In this document: positions 43,528-52,105 of the stretch, piece after piece
Layout of the letters: every line of letters begins with the position of its first letter
Numbering within the stretch: the stretch's first letter is position 1
Source: Streptomyces sp. G44
Lineage (GTDB): Bacteria; Actinomycetota; Actinomycetes; Streptomycetales; Streptomycetaceae
Assembly: GCF_016905445.1 (NCBI RefSeq)
Contig: NZ_JAFEXF010000015.1
Location: 1 to 64,000, forward strand
Length of the DNA stretch: 64,000 nucleotides
Reading direction: 5' to 3'
The notes under the pieces: generated by a model
The model's input: the letters and a program-made list of their open reading frames with translations, nothing else
What the model was told of the DNA's origin: nothing
Databases searched by the model: none
Position numbers and translations under genes: made by a program

Positions 43528-43932
43528 CAGGCCCTCCGGTGTCAACGGGTCGACGACGAGTAGGTGACGAGTAAGTGCAGGTGAGTACGGTACTCGCGGG
43601 TCACCGCCGTTTGCACATCGGGTTCACGCACCCGATACGCAGTGTTGACACGGCTCTGCGCCACGTCGCTCCGGGTCGAGGCCCTTGCGACGACCGTATC
43701 CCCGTGGGAACGGTGTGGCCCTAAGTAGTGGTGCTTGTCACCCACACACTTCTCTCTGCGTAGCGGCCGTTCCGCACGGGCCGCGGCCGGCCGCGGCCTC
43801 CATGGTGCGCCCATTCGCCATGTCGCGTCACCCCGCCGTTCCGTCCAGGGTCTCCCACCCGTCACTCCCGGCCACCTACGATCAGTCCCGCTTTGTCAGG
43901 TGCAAGGCGGATGCACAACGGGAGGAACGCCA
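43528..43932. promoter_or_regulatory. Divergent intergenic region between the PlsC-like and GDPD genes
   Basis: A 405-nt gap without a supported gene. It holds the 11-bp direct repeats near the acyltransferase start, a TTGACA-like -35 near 43643-43648, and a perfect 20-bp all-GC palindrome at 43779-43798. GGGAGG lies just before the phosphodiesterase start. The promoters themselves cannot be fixed by eye. Confidence 0.4.
43555..43576. repeat. 11-bp direct repeat upstream of the PlsC-like gene
   Basis: GACGAGTAGGT (43555-43565) is followed directly by GACGAGTAAGT (43566-43576), with a weaker third unit GCAGGTGAGTA after it. Tandem 11-bp units are one helical turn apart and could be a regulator site for the minus-strand acyltransferase gene. 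Confidence 0.5.
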
Positions 43933-45114
43933 ATGGCGACGCAGGAGTCGGGTCAGCAGCAGCCGGGAACGAGCCGGGGACGCCGAGCGGTACTGGGGGC
44001 GGCGCTCCTCGGCGCAGGCACCGCCGCGGTCGGCCTGCCCGCGGTGGCGAGAGCCGACGAGCGGCACGGGCCGGGACACGGACACGGCCACGGGTACGAG
44101 GGCCTGCCCAAGCCGACCGTGGTCGCCCACCGGGGCGCCAGCGGCTACCGGCCCGAGCACACCCTCGGCTCGTACCAGCTCGCCCTGGACATGGGCGCGC
44201 ACGTCATCGAGCAGGACATCGTGCCCACCAAGGACGGCCATCTCGTATGCCGTCACGAGACCGACATCACCGGGACGACGGACGTCGCCGCGCGCCCCGA
44301 GTTCGCCTCCCGCAAGACCACCAAGTCCGTGGACGGCGCCCAGCTCACCGGCTGGTTCACGGAGGACTTCACGCTCGCCGAGCTGAAGACGCTGCGCGCC
44401 AAGGAGCGCATCCCGGGCACCCGCCGGAACAACACCCTCTACGACGGCCGCTGGGACATCCCCACCCTCGAAGAGGTCTTCGAGTGGGCCGAGAAGGAGG
44501 GCCGCAGGCGCGGCCGGCCGGTGTGGCTGCACATCGAGGCCAAGCACCCCACGTACTTCCGCGCGCTCGGCCTCGGCCTCGAAGAGCGGCTCGCCAAGCT
44601 CCTGCGCCGCTACGGCCGCCACAAGAAGAACTCGCCGAACTTCCTCCAGTCCTTCGAGCCCAGCAGCATCCAGCGCCTGGCCAAGCTGGTCTCCGCGCCC
44701 CGCGTCGTACTCCTGTCCGGTGCCAACTCCCGGCCGTGGGACTTCGTCGAGGCGGGCGACCCGCGTACCGTCGCCGACCTGATCAAGCCCGAGGGTCTGG
44801 AGTGGATGGCGCGCTTCGCGCAGGGCATCGGTCCGACGCTCGACCTGATCATCCCGAAGAAGGCCGACGGCAGCCTCGGCACGCCGACCACGCTCGTCGA
44901 GGACGCGCACGCGGCGGACCTGATCCTGCACCCGTACACGATGCGCAACGAGAACACCTTCTTGCCCGCGAACTTCAGGAAGGGCACCGACCCGGCCGCC
45001 TACGGGGACGTCTTCGGCGCCCTCAAGGCCTACTTCGAGACGGGCATCGACGGCATCTTCTCCGACAACCCGGACACCGCGCTGCTGGCCGCCGCGGACT
45101 TCGCCAAGGACTGA
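43933..45114 (+). CDS. Tat-exported glycerophosphodiester phosphodiesterase
   Basis: A 393-residue GDPD/GlpQ-like enzyme that hydrolyses glycerophosphodiesters to glycerol-3-phosphate outside the cell. The amino terminus has a twin-arginine signal (RGRRAVLGAALLGAGTAAV). Catalytic residues are in VVAHRGASGYRPEHTLGSY (first His, Arg and Glu), IEQDIVPTKDGHLVCRHE (acidic pair and second His), and HIEAKHPTYF. The final FETGIDGIFSDNPDTALLA is typical. A short His-rich linker (HGPGHGHGHG) follows the signal. ATG at 43933 follows GGGAGG. A strong hairpin terminator follows. Confidence 0.9.
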   Translation: MATQESGQQQPGTSRGRRAVLGAALLGAGTAAVGLPAVARADERHGPGHGHGHGYEGLPKPTVVAHRGASGYRPEHTLGSYQLALDMGAHVIEQDIVPTKDGHLVCRHETDITGTTDVAARPEFASRKTTKSVDGAQLTGWFTEDFTLAELKTLRAKERIPGTRRNNTLYDGRWDIPTLEEVFEWAEKEGRRRGRPVWLHIEAKHPTYFRALGLGLEERLAKLLRRYGRHKKNSPNFLQSFEPSSIQRLAKLVSAPRVVLLSGANSRPWDFVEAGDPRTVADLIKPEGLEWMARFAQGIGPTLDLIIPKKADGSLGTPTTLVEDAHAADLILHPYTMRNENTFLPANFRKGTDPAAYGDVFGALKAYFETGIDGIFSDNPDTALLAAADFAKD

Positions 45115-45162
45115 GCCACACCCGTCAACGGCCGCGTGAACGCCCCCGGTTGGGGTGAGAGA

Positions 45163-45196
45163 CGGCCGCTCCGGAAACCTTCCGCCGGAGCGGCCG
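45163..45196 (+). terminator. Terminator after the GDPD gene
   Basis: A 12-bp perfect stem, CGGCCGCTCCGG (45163-45174) with CCGGAGCGGCCG (45185-45196), loop AAACCTTCCG. It ends 14 nt before the sigma factor start, so it could also affect that gene's translation. Confidence 0.82.
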
Positions 45197-45209
45197 CGTC
45201 CCGCCGTGC

Positions 45210-45749
45210 ATGACGTACGAGCCCACCCCCACGCTCATCCCCACCCTCATCCCCGCGCTGCGTCCGCTGCTCGCCGCCGAGGCGTCCGCGGAGGCACTCG
45301 ACTCCGGCGCCGACGCGGGCGACCTCGAACAGGCCGTCTGGCTGCGCCTGTTGGAGCGCCTCCAGTCCGACGGCCCGCCCACCGACCCGGCGCTGTGGCT
45401 GCGCGGCGCCGTCCGCTCCGAGGCGCGCCGCTCCCGCCGCGCCAGCCGGCACGAGGTGGCGTACGCGGCCGAGCCCGCCGACGACATCGACCGCGGCCCC
45501 GAGCAGCGCGCCCTGACCGCCGACCGGCACCGCACCCTGCACGCCGCGGTCCGCAGACTGCCCGGCCGCTGCCCCCGGCTCCTGGCGGCACTGCTGTCCC
45601 CCAAGGACCTCACCTACCGTGAGATCGCAGGGGAGTTGGGAATGTCACAGGGGAGTCTGGGGCCGGAACGTTCCCGATGCCTGGGATGCCTGCGCAGAAT
45701 GCTGGCGGCGGAGGTTGCGGCTCCTGACCCACGGGGAAAGGAGCGTTAG
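45210..45749 (+). CDS. RNA polymerase sigma-70 family (ECF-like) factor
   Basis: A small sigma-factor-like protein of 179 residues. Region 2-like sequence (GDLEQAVWLRLLERLQSDGP, DPALWLRGAVRSEARRSRR) is short and weakly conserved, whereas region 4 is clear: LTYREIAGELGMSQGSLGPE followed by RSRCLGCLRRML, with Cys residues inside the recognition helix. No anti-sigma factor is adjacent. ATG at 45210 lacks a ribosome-binding site and follows the GDPD terminator. The GNAT gene starts 37 nt downstream. Confidence 0.8.
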   Translation: MTYEPTPTLIPTLIPALRPLLAAEASAEALDSGADAGDLEQAVWLRLLERLQSDGPPTDPALWLRGAVRSEARRSRRASRHEVAYAAEPADDIDRGPEQRALTADRHRTLHAAVRRLPGRCPRLLAALLSPKDLTYREIAGELGMSQGSLGPERSRCLGCLRRMLAAEVAAPDPRGKER

Positions 45750-45786
45750 ACAACCGGTGGAGCAGGTGAGCGGGAGGCATGCACAC

Positions 45787-46290
45787 ATGGGCATGAGCGT
45801 GACCATCTCGGAGGCGTCCGAAGCGGACGCCGAGCAGATCCTCAAATTGCAGTACCTCTGCTACCAGAGCGAGGCCGAGCTCTACGGCGACTACTCGATC
45901 GAGCCGCTGACCCAGTCCCTGGACTCCATCACGACCGAAGTCGCCACGGGCACCGTCCTGGTGGCCAGGCTCGGCGACGAGGTGGTGGCCTCCGTACGCG
46001 GCACCGTCGACGCCGACGGCACGGCGCGGATCGGCAAGCTCATCGTCCACCCCCGCATGCAGCGGCACGGCCTGGGCGGCCGCCTCCTGAACGCGATCGA
46101 GCGGCAGCTCGGCGCGGACAGGACGACCAAGAGCTTCCAGCTCTTCACCGGTCACCGCAACGAACAGAACCTCCAGCTCTACCGCAAGCACGGCTACGCC
46201 CCCGTGAAGACCCAGCGGGTCAACGACCGGCTCACCGTGGTGACCCTCGCCAAGGACTCCGCCACCCGCGCGTACGCGGCGAGCGCCTAG
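45787..46290 (+). CDS. GNAT-family N-acetyltransferase
   Basis: A 167-residue acetyltransferase. Motif A is RIGKLIVHPRMQRHGLGGRL with the acetyl-CoA loop QRHGLGG, and LFTGHRNEQNLQLYRKHGYA is the typical motif B. The substrate is unknown. ATG at 45787 is chosen because GGGAGG (45772-45777) lies 9 nt upstream; a second ATG at 45793 is less well placed. It may be co-transcribed with the sigma factor gene. Confidence 0.87.
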   Translation: MGMSVTISEASEADAEQILKLQYLCYQSEAELYGDYSIEPLTQSLDSITTEVATGTVLVARLGDEVVASVRGTVDADGTARIGKLIVHPRMQRHGLGGRLLNAIERQLGADRTTKSFQLFTGHRNEQNLQLYRKHGYAPVKTQRVNDRLTVVTLAKDSATRAYAASA

Positions 46291-46683
46291 CGGGACCACG
46301 GGACCCGGACACCGGCCGCCGTCACAGGTGCCACTCCGCCGCGACCAGCCGGGCCTTCCCGCTCGCTGGACGCACGAATTTTTCCCGTGCAGTTTCCTCG
46401 CGTTCCGTGAGGGCCCCGGTCCGTCCCGGCGGCGAGCTGGCTGATTCGCGTACGGACGCAGTGACCCCGCACGGCGCCGCACAGTGACCACGAGGCGCTC
46501 TTGCGCCTTGGGGCGCAGGGGACCGGTGACTGGCCGAAAGTGGCCGCAGGCAACCACGTTCCGTCACCTCGTGGAGGGTGGCGTCAGATGCGTGTGTCCT
46601 GCATCACATTGACGGCCTCGTCGGCCGGAGCATTGACTCACCCCCGCTGTGAACATCTTGTGACGGTGTTCTGACAATCTGGG
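46291..46683. other. 393-nt non-coding interval before the exported-protein cluster
   Basis: No reading frame here resembles a protein. There is a local AT-rich patch (GAATTTTTCCC near 46377), a small hairpin GGCGC-TCTT-GCGCC near 46494-46507, and two TTGAC motifs (about 46607 and 46633) that could be -35 boxes for the FG-GAP gene. Confidence 0.4.
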
Positions 46684-48249
46684 GTGGGGACTGTGGAGTC
46701 GAATTCAGGCGTGTGCCGGTGCGTACGGGTCACCAGGTGGGGGGTGGCCGCGGCGCTGCTCGTCGCGGCCACGACGTCGTTCTCGGCCGGGGCGTCGCCC
46801 GCCGCCGCCGTCGCCTGCACCGCCGGTCTGGGTTCGGACTTCAACGGCGACGGCATCCGCGACATGGCCGTCGCCGACCCCGAGGCGACGGTCGCGGGCA
46901 AGGCGAACGCGGGCCTGGTCCGGGTCGTGCTCGGCGGCGACAAGGGCGTCACCGAGATCTCGCAGTCCTTGAGCGGCATGGCCGCCGATCCCGAGACGGG
47001 CGACAAGTTCGGCGCCTCGATCGCCATGTACGACGCCGACAAGGACGGCTGCGACGACCTCGTCGTCGGCGCCCCGTACGAGGACGTCACCACCGCCGAC
47101 GGAGCCCAGGCGGACGCCGGAGCGGTCTACGTCATTCACGGCAGGCCGGCGGGGATAGGCGCGGGCTCCACGATCGAGAGCTACACGCAGGCCGGTCTCG
47201 ACGGGAGCACCGTCACCGAGGCCGGCGACCTCTTCGGCTACGCCCTGGCCGCCGGCGTCAGGTCGGGAGGCAAGCCGTACCTGGCCGTCGGCGTACCGGG
47301 AGAGGCCATCGGTGCCCTCTCGGACGCCGGATGCGTCCACTACGTCCAGGGCACGACCGAGACCACGATCAACCAGGACGACCCGGACGTGCCGGGGGTG
47401 GCGGAGGCCAACGACCGGTTCGGACGCTCCCTCGCCGCCACGAGCCGCTTCATCGCGGTCGGCGCGCCCGGCGAGGCGATCGGCGACGAGTCGTACGCCG
47501 GGGCGGTGACGCTGTTCAACCACACCATCGAGGACGGGCGTCCGACAGCCCTGGACGGGGTGGACGAGAACCACCCGGCCCTGGTGTCCGGTGCCTCCGC
47601 CAAGGACGACCGGTTCGGCACGGCCGTCTCGATGATCCCCTACCGGCCCTCTGGCGCGGAATCCGAGACGGACGCGCTGCTGGCCGTCGGGGCGCCCAAC
47701 GAGAACGTGGGCACGGTCGCGGACGCGGGCGCGGTCACGGTCCTCCGGATCAAACCGTCCGGGGCGCTCACCGAAGTGGGCTTCGTCGACCGGCTGGCGT
47801 CCGGCGGCGACGAGCGGCCCGCGGCCGCGGACTTCTTCGGCCAGCGGGTGGCCCTGGCCAGCACCGACCCGGGCGCGGTCGGCACCGCCGAGACGATCAG
47901 GCTGGCCGTCAGTGTCCCCAACCAGGAGGTGGGGGCCATGGAGAACGCGGGCGCCGTGCACGTCCTGTCCCCGCTCGGCCCGGCGGGGAGGGCCAAGGTC
48001 CTCACGCGGGGCAACGGCCTGCCGGGCACGGCCGAGGCACGTGACTTCGCGGGACTCGGGCTGTGGGCCACGTACAAGGACCTGTACATCGGAGTGCCCT
48101 ACAGCAAGACGCCGGCCGACCGGAAGGGCCTGGTGTACGCGACGTCCTGGAAGCACATCGACGGTGGCACCGGGTCGGTGCGCACGGTGAAGCCGGGGGC
48201 CGACGGCATCCCGGACGAGGGCAAGGCGTTCGGCTCGGACATTCGATAG
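46684..48249 (+). CDS. Secreted FG-GAP repeat (integrin alpha-like) protein
   Basis: A protein of about 521 residues with a signal peptide (WGVAAALLVAATTSFSAGAS). It is built of at least six FG-GAP blades: a first with a calcium-type loop DFNGDGIRDMAVADP, then DKDGCDDLVVGAPYED, YLAVGVPGEAIG, FIAVGAPGEAIGDES, LLAVGAPNENVG, LAVSVPNQEVG and DLYIGVPYSK. Such beta-propellers mediate binding on the cell surface; the partner is unknown. The start is uncertain: GTG 46684 or GTG 46693. First of three exported proteins in a row. Confidence 0.83.
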   Translation: MGTVESNSGVCRCVRVTRWGVAAALLVAATTSFSAGASPAAAVACTAGLGSDFNGDGIRDMAVADPEATVAGKANAGLVRVVLGGDKGVTEISQSLSGMAADPETGDKFGASIAMYDADKDGCDDLVVGAPYEDVTTADGAQADAGAVYVIHGRPAGIGAGSTIESYTQAGLDGSTVTEAGDLFGYALAAGVRSGGKPYLAVGVPGEAIGALSDAGCVHYVQGTTETTINQDDPDVPGVAEANDRFGRSLAATSRFIAVGAPGEAIGDESYAGAVTLFNHTIEDGRPTALDGVDENHPALVSGASAKDDRFGTAVSMIPYRPSGAESETDALLAVGAPNENVGTVADAGAVTVLRIKPSGALTEVGFVDRLASGGDERPAAADFFGQRVALASTDPGAVGTAETIRLAVSVPNQEVGAMENAGAVHVLSPLGPAGRAKVLTRGNGLPGTAEARDFAGLGLWATYKDLYIGVPYSKTPADRKGLVYATSWKHIDGGTGSVRTVKPGADGIPDEGKAFGSDIR

Positions 48250-48337
48250 GCGCCGTCGGGCAGGCGCGCGTCACTGTGCGCCTGCCCGCACTCCGACCGC
48301 GGTGCAGGCAGCTCTCGACGCAGGGGGATCAGGGGAC

Positions 48338-51300
48338 ATGGGGAAGAGCGGGGCAGTGCGGCGTGCGCGCAGAGCGGCCGTCACGGTGGGGCTGATCACT
48401 TCCGTGCTGGCGGCCGGGGTCACCGGAGTGCCCGCGGCGACCGCGGCACCGTCCGAACGGGCGCCCGTGTCCGGAACCACCGGGCCGGGCACCGAACTGA
48501 CGAGCGACGCGGCCGCCCGGCGTGCGGACGCGTCCGGGAAACGGGTCGAAGTCCTCGGCCGGCGCTCCGAACGCGGCCAGACGTTCGCGAACCCGGACGG
48601 CACCTTCACCACCAAGGAGTACGCGCAGCCCGTCCGCACCCGCAAGGGCGACCGCTGGACCGACATCGACACGACGCTGGTCGAGCAGCCGAACGGAACC
48701 CTCGCCCCCAAGGCCACGCCCACCGCTGTCACGCTCTCCGGCGGAGGCGACGGACCGTTCGCCACGATGACGCGCGACGGCAAGACGCTCTCCCTCTCCT
48801 GGCCCGGCCGGCTCCCCGCGCCCCGGGTCGAGGGCGCGACGGCCACATACCGCGCGGTCCTGCCGGACGTCGACCTGGTGGTGCGCGCCGAACCCGAGGG
48901 CTTCGCACACCTGCTGGTCGTCAAGTCCGCCAAGGCCGCCGCCGACCCGAGGCTGGCCGGCATCGACCTGCCCATCGTCTCCCGCGGCCTCGACGTGCGC
49001 GAGACGGCCGGCGGGGGACTGGTCGCGAAGGACGCGGGCACGGGCGGCACGGTGTTCGAGGCCCCGCAGCCCGTCATGTGGGACTCCCGCGGCGGCAGCG
49101 CGGCCCCGGCGCGGCACAAGCGCGCGTCGGCGGCGGTGGCCCAGGCCGCGCCCGGTGACGGCGCCCGGGTCGCGGACGTCTCGCTCGGCCTGCGGCGCGA
49201 CACCATGACCCTGAAGCCCGACCTGCGTCTCCTGCGGGGGAAGACCACGCGCTACCCCGTCGTCATCGACCCGGTGGCCAGGACGAAGGGCCGCACCTCC
49301 TGGACCTGGGTGTCGTCCGCGAAGCCGGGCCTCGAAGGCTGGAAGTTCCCCAACTCCGACGACGGCATCGAGTCCGGCAAGGGCGTCGGGCGCTGCCCGG
49401 CGAACTACTCCGTGCGCTGCACCGGCAGCGACGACGTCCAGCGGCAGTACTACGCGCTGCCCACGGGAACCTTCCAGGGCAAGAAGATCCTCAAGGCCGA
49501 GTTCGCGATCACGCTGGTCCACACGTACAACAGCGAGGCGCGCTCGGTGCAGCTGCACCGCGTCAACAGCTCCGGCGGCAGCGCCATCAACTCCCGCACC
49601 AACTGGTCCAACCGCCCGTCGAGCAAGGACCACATCACGTCCGAGTCACCGACGAACCCCACCGGTTCCTGCTCGGCGACCAATCAGAACGTGCGCTTCG
49701 ACGTGCGGGGCACCGTGCAGAAGGCGGCCTCCAGCGGCTGGGACACCACCACGTTCGGACTCCAGGCCGCCACCGAGGACTCGTACGTGTCATGGAAGCG
49801 GTTCTGCAACAACGCGGCGCTGGAAGTGACGTACAACCGGCCGCCCTACCAGCCGAAGCTGGACGAACTGTCCATGGACCCCGGCGGCAAGTGCACCTAC
49901 GGCGAAGCCACCAAGCACTACACGAAGAAGACCCCGACGCTCTCCGCGATCGTGTGGGACCCCGACCACGGCGACGTGAAGGGCAACACGGAGAAGCTCC
50001 GGGCGCAGTTCGAGATCTTCTGGACGGACAAGGACGGCCACGAGAAGAAGCACGTCGTCACGACCGGCTACCAGCAGTCGAACACCGACCGGAGCCGGGA
50101 CAGCGGATTCGAGGAGTTCACCTACAAGGTGGGCGAGGACATCCCCGGTGACGGCACGGCGTCCTTCACGCTGCCGCAGAACACCGTGATCGGCTGGTGG
50201 GTGCGCGGTGGCGACGACATCGGGGGATCGGACGCGTCCTGGGGCCCGTGGAGCCACGAAGGGGGCGGCACGCGCTGCGAGTTCATCCTCGACTCGACGA
50301 AGCCCGACGCGCCGGAGGTGAAGTCCGAGAAGTACCCGAACGACGGGAAGTGGCATGCGGGCGTCGGCGAGTACGGCACCTTCGAGCTGCACTCCGAGGG
50401 CACCGACGTGGTCAAGTACCGCTACCAGTTCACGGGCGAGGCGGAGCGGACCGTCGTACCTAGTGCTCCGGGCAGGCCCGCCCTCGTGCGGTGGATGCCG
50501 CAACGCGAGCGCCCCGTGACGCTGTACGTCGAGGCGGAGGACCGGGCGGGCAACAACCGGGAGATCACCAAGTCCTACCGGTTCCGGGTCGCCAAGGGAC
50601 GCTCGGCGAAGGCGTCGTGGGCACTGGCCGATCCGGCGGGCGCCGGGCAGGCCGCGGGCGGTGACGGGACCCCGGCGGCGACCGCGGGACCCGGCGTGAC
50701 CTTCGGTGCGGACGGTCCGCACGGCTCCGTGCGCACGGCGGCGGTGCTCGACGGCACCAGCGGCGCCTACCTCAACACCGGCCGGCACGTGGTCGACACG
50801 GACGAGACCTTCTCGGTCGCGGGCTGGGTGATGCTCCCCGAGCTGCCGAAGACGTCGATGAGCGTGGTCAGCCAGGACGGATCGGCACAGTCCGGCTTCT
50901 CCCTCGGGTACGACGCCGCTTCCCGGCGGTGGTCCTTCCTCGCGCCCGACAGCGAGATCGATTCGGCTTTTTCCTGGGAGGTGCAGGGGCCGAAGGCGGT
51001 GCCCGGCGACTGGACGCACCTGGTCGGCGTCTACGACAAGGACGAGGCCGGGGACGGTGGCTCGGGCACGATGCGCATGTACGTCAACGGCACGCTCATG
51101 CGGGGCGATGTCCAGGAACGCCCGACGACGTGGAACGCCACCGGCTCGCTTCAGATCGGGCGGGCACTGGAACCCGCCGGATACACGGCGAACCTGAAGG
51201 GCACCGTGGCGGACGTCCAGGTCTTCGACCGCGTCCTGGCCGCCTCGGAGACGCAGAGCCTCGGCGGCGTCCCGCCGTTGCAGCGCGCCTACTGGGACAT

Positions 51301-52009
51301 GGACGAGCCCGAGGGCGGCACCGTGCCCGACCGCACGGGCGGCCCGGGCATGACTCTGCGCGGCGGTGCCTCCGTCCACCAGGCGGACGACACCTGCGAG
51401 GTCCTCGACCCGGACTGCAAACCGGCCGAGGAGCCGGTGTGGGGCGACGGTCACCTCGCGCTGAACGGCAAGGACGGATACGCGAACCGTGCGGCCGGAC
51501 TGCTGAAGTCGAAGGCCGGCTTCACGGTCACGGCACGGGCCAGGCTCGGCTCACCCGACGCCACCGCGACCCAGGCGGTGTTCTCGCTGCCCGGGACCAA
51601 GGGCTCGGTGACCAGCGTCCGGTTCGACAAGGAGAGCAAGCGCTGGAAGCTCAGGCTGACCGAGAAGGACGCCGCCGACGCGACGGTGACGGAGGCGGAG
51701 GCCGGCGCCGTCCTGCCGAGCAGTGAGGGGCGGGGCGACCACCTCGCCCTCTCGTACAACGCGCTGTTCGAAGAAGTCCGCCTGTACGTCAACGGGGAGT
51801 GGACGGGCCAGGTCGTGCGGTGGCCCAACGACTGGGACTTCTCCACCGCCGGGTTCCAGGTGGGGCGTGCGGGCCTGACCACCGGATCGCAGTACTTTTC
51901 CGGGGCCGTCGACGAGGTACGTGTCTTCGAAGGCGCGCTCGACGAGCCCCTCGTGGCCGCCGTCGCAAACCTCAAGTCCGGCGTGAACCTGGACGGCACG
52001 GTGACGTGA
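48338..52009 (+). CDS. Secreted LamG-like jellyroll domain protein
   Basis: A 1223-residue exported protein with a signal peptide (AAVTVGLITSVLAAGVTGVP). An amino-terminal region (KRVEVLGRRSERGQTFANPD, WTDIDTTLVEQPNGTLAP) resembles the region found before RHS domains in streptomycete proteins. A DNRLRE-like beta-sandwich follows (about 370-500, KAEFAITLVHTYNSEARSVQ). Two LamG/concanavalin-like domains end the protein: about 790-985 (TFSVAGWVMLPELPKTSMSV, MRMYVNGTLMRGD) and 1030-1220 (GFTVTARARLGSPDATATQA, VRLYVNGEWTGQ). It probably supports adhesion or delivery together with the RHS protein that starts 96 nt downstream. ATG follows GGGGGATCAGGGG. Confidence 0.87.
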   Translation: MGKSGAVRRARRAAVTVGLITSVLAAGVTGVPAATAAPSERAPVSGTTGPGTELTSDAAARRADASGKRVEVLGRRSERGQTFANPDGTFTTKEYAQPVRTRKGDRWTDIDTTLVEQPNGTLAPKATPTAVTLSGGGDGPFATMTRDGKTLSLSWPGRLPAPRVEGATATYRAVLPDVDLVVRAEPEGFAHLLVVKSAKAAADPRLAGIDLPIVSRGLDVRETAGGGLVAKDAGTGGTVFEAPQPVMWDSRGGSAAPARHKRASAAVAQAAPGDGARVADVSLGLRRDTMTLKPDLRLLRGKTTRYPVVIDPVARTKGRTSWTWVSSAKPGLEGWKFPNSDDGIESGKGVGRCPANYSVRCTGSDDVQRQYYALPTGTFQGKKILKAEFAITLVHTYNSEARSVQLHRVNSSGGSAINSRTNWSNRPSSKDHITSESPTNPTGSCSATNQNVRFDVRGTVQKAASSGWDTTTFGLQAATEDSYVSWKRFCNNAALEVTYNRPPYQPKLDELSMDPGGKCTYGEATKHYTKKTPTLSAIVWDPDHGDVKGNTEKLRAQFEIFWTDKDGHEKKHVVTTGYQQSNTDRSRDSGFEEFTYKVGEDIPGDGTASFTLPQNTVIGWWVRGGDDIGGSDASWGPWSHEGGGTRCEFILDSTKPDAPEVKSEKYPNDGKWHAGVGEYGTFELHSEGTDVVKYRYQFTGEAERTVVPSAPGRPALVRWMPQRERPVTLYVEAEDRAGNNREITKSYRFRVAKGRSAKASWALADPAGAGQAAGGDGTPAATAGPGVTFGADGPHGSVRTAAVLDGTSGAYLNTGRHVVDTDETFSVAGWVMLPELPKTSMSVVSQDGSAQSGFSLGYDAASRRWSFLAPDSEIDSAFSWEVQGPKAVPGDWTHLVGVYDKDEAGDGGSGTMRMYVNGTLMRGDVQERPTTWNATGSLQIGRALEPAGYTANLKGTVADVQVFDRVLAASETQSLGGVPPLQRAYWDMDEPEGGTVPDRTGGPGMTLRGGASVHQADDTCEVLDPDCKPAEEPVWGDGHLALNGKDGYANRAAGLLKSKAGFTVTARARLGSPDATATQAVFSLPGTKGSVTSVRFDKESKRWKLRLTEKDAADATVTEAEAGAVLPSSEGRGDHLALSYNALFEEVRLYVNGEWTGQVVRWPNDWDFSTAGFQVGRAGLTTGSQYFSGAVDEVRVFEGALDEPLVAAVANLKSGVNLDGTVT

Positions 52010-52105
52010 CCGCCGGGAGGCGGGGCGGGCCCTCCTCGTCGGTCGCCCCGCCCCCCTCTCCCTCCGCCCTCCCTGCCCCGCCCCCCTGCCTTCCGGAGAT
52101 CCCAC

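Noticed and set aside
43599..43632. A PHO-box-like set (GGTCACCGCC, GTTCACGCACC) upstream of the glycerophosphodiesterase gene
   Set aside because: The spacing between units is 12 and 11 nt instead of 11, the middle unit does not fit, and it lies over 300 nt from the start.
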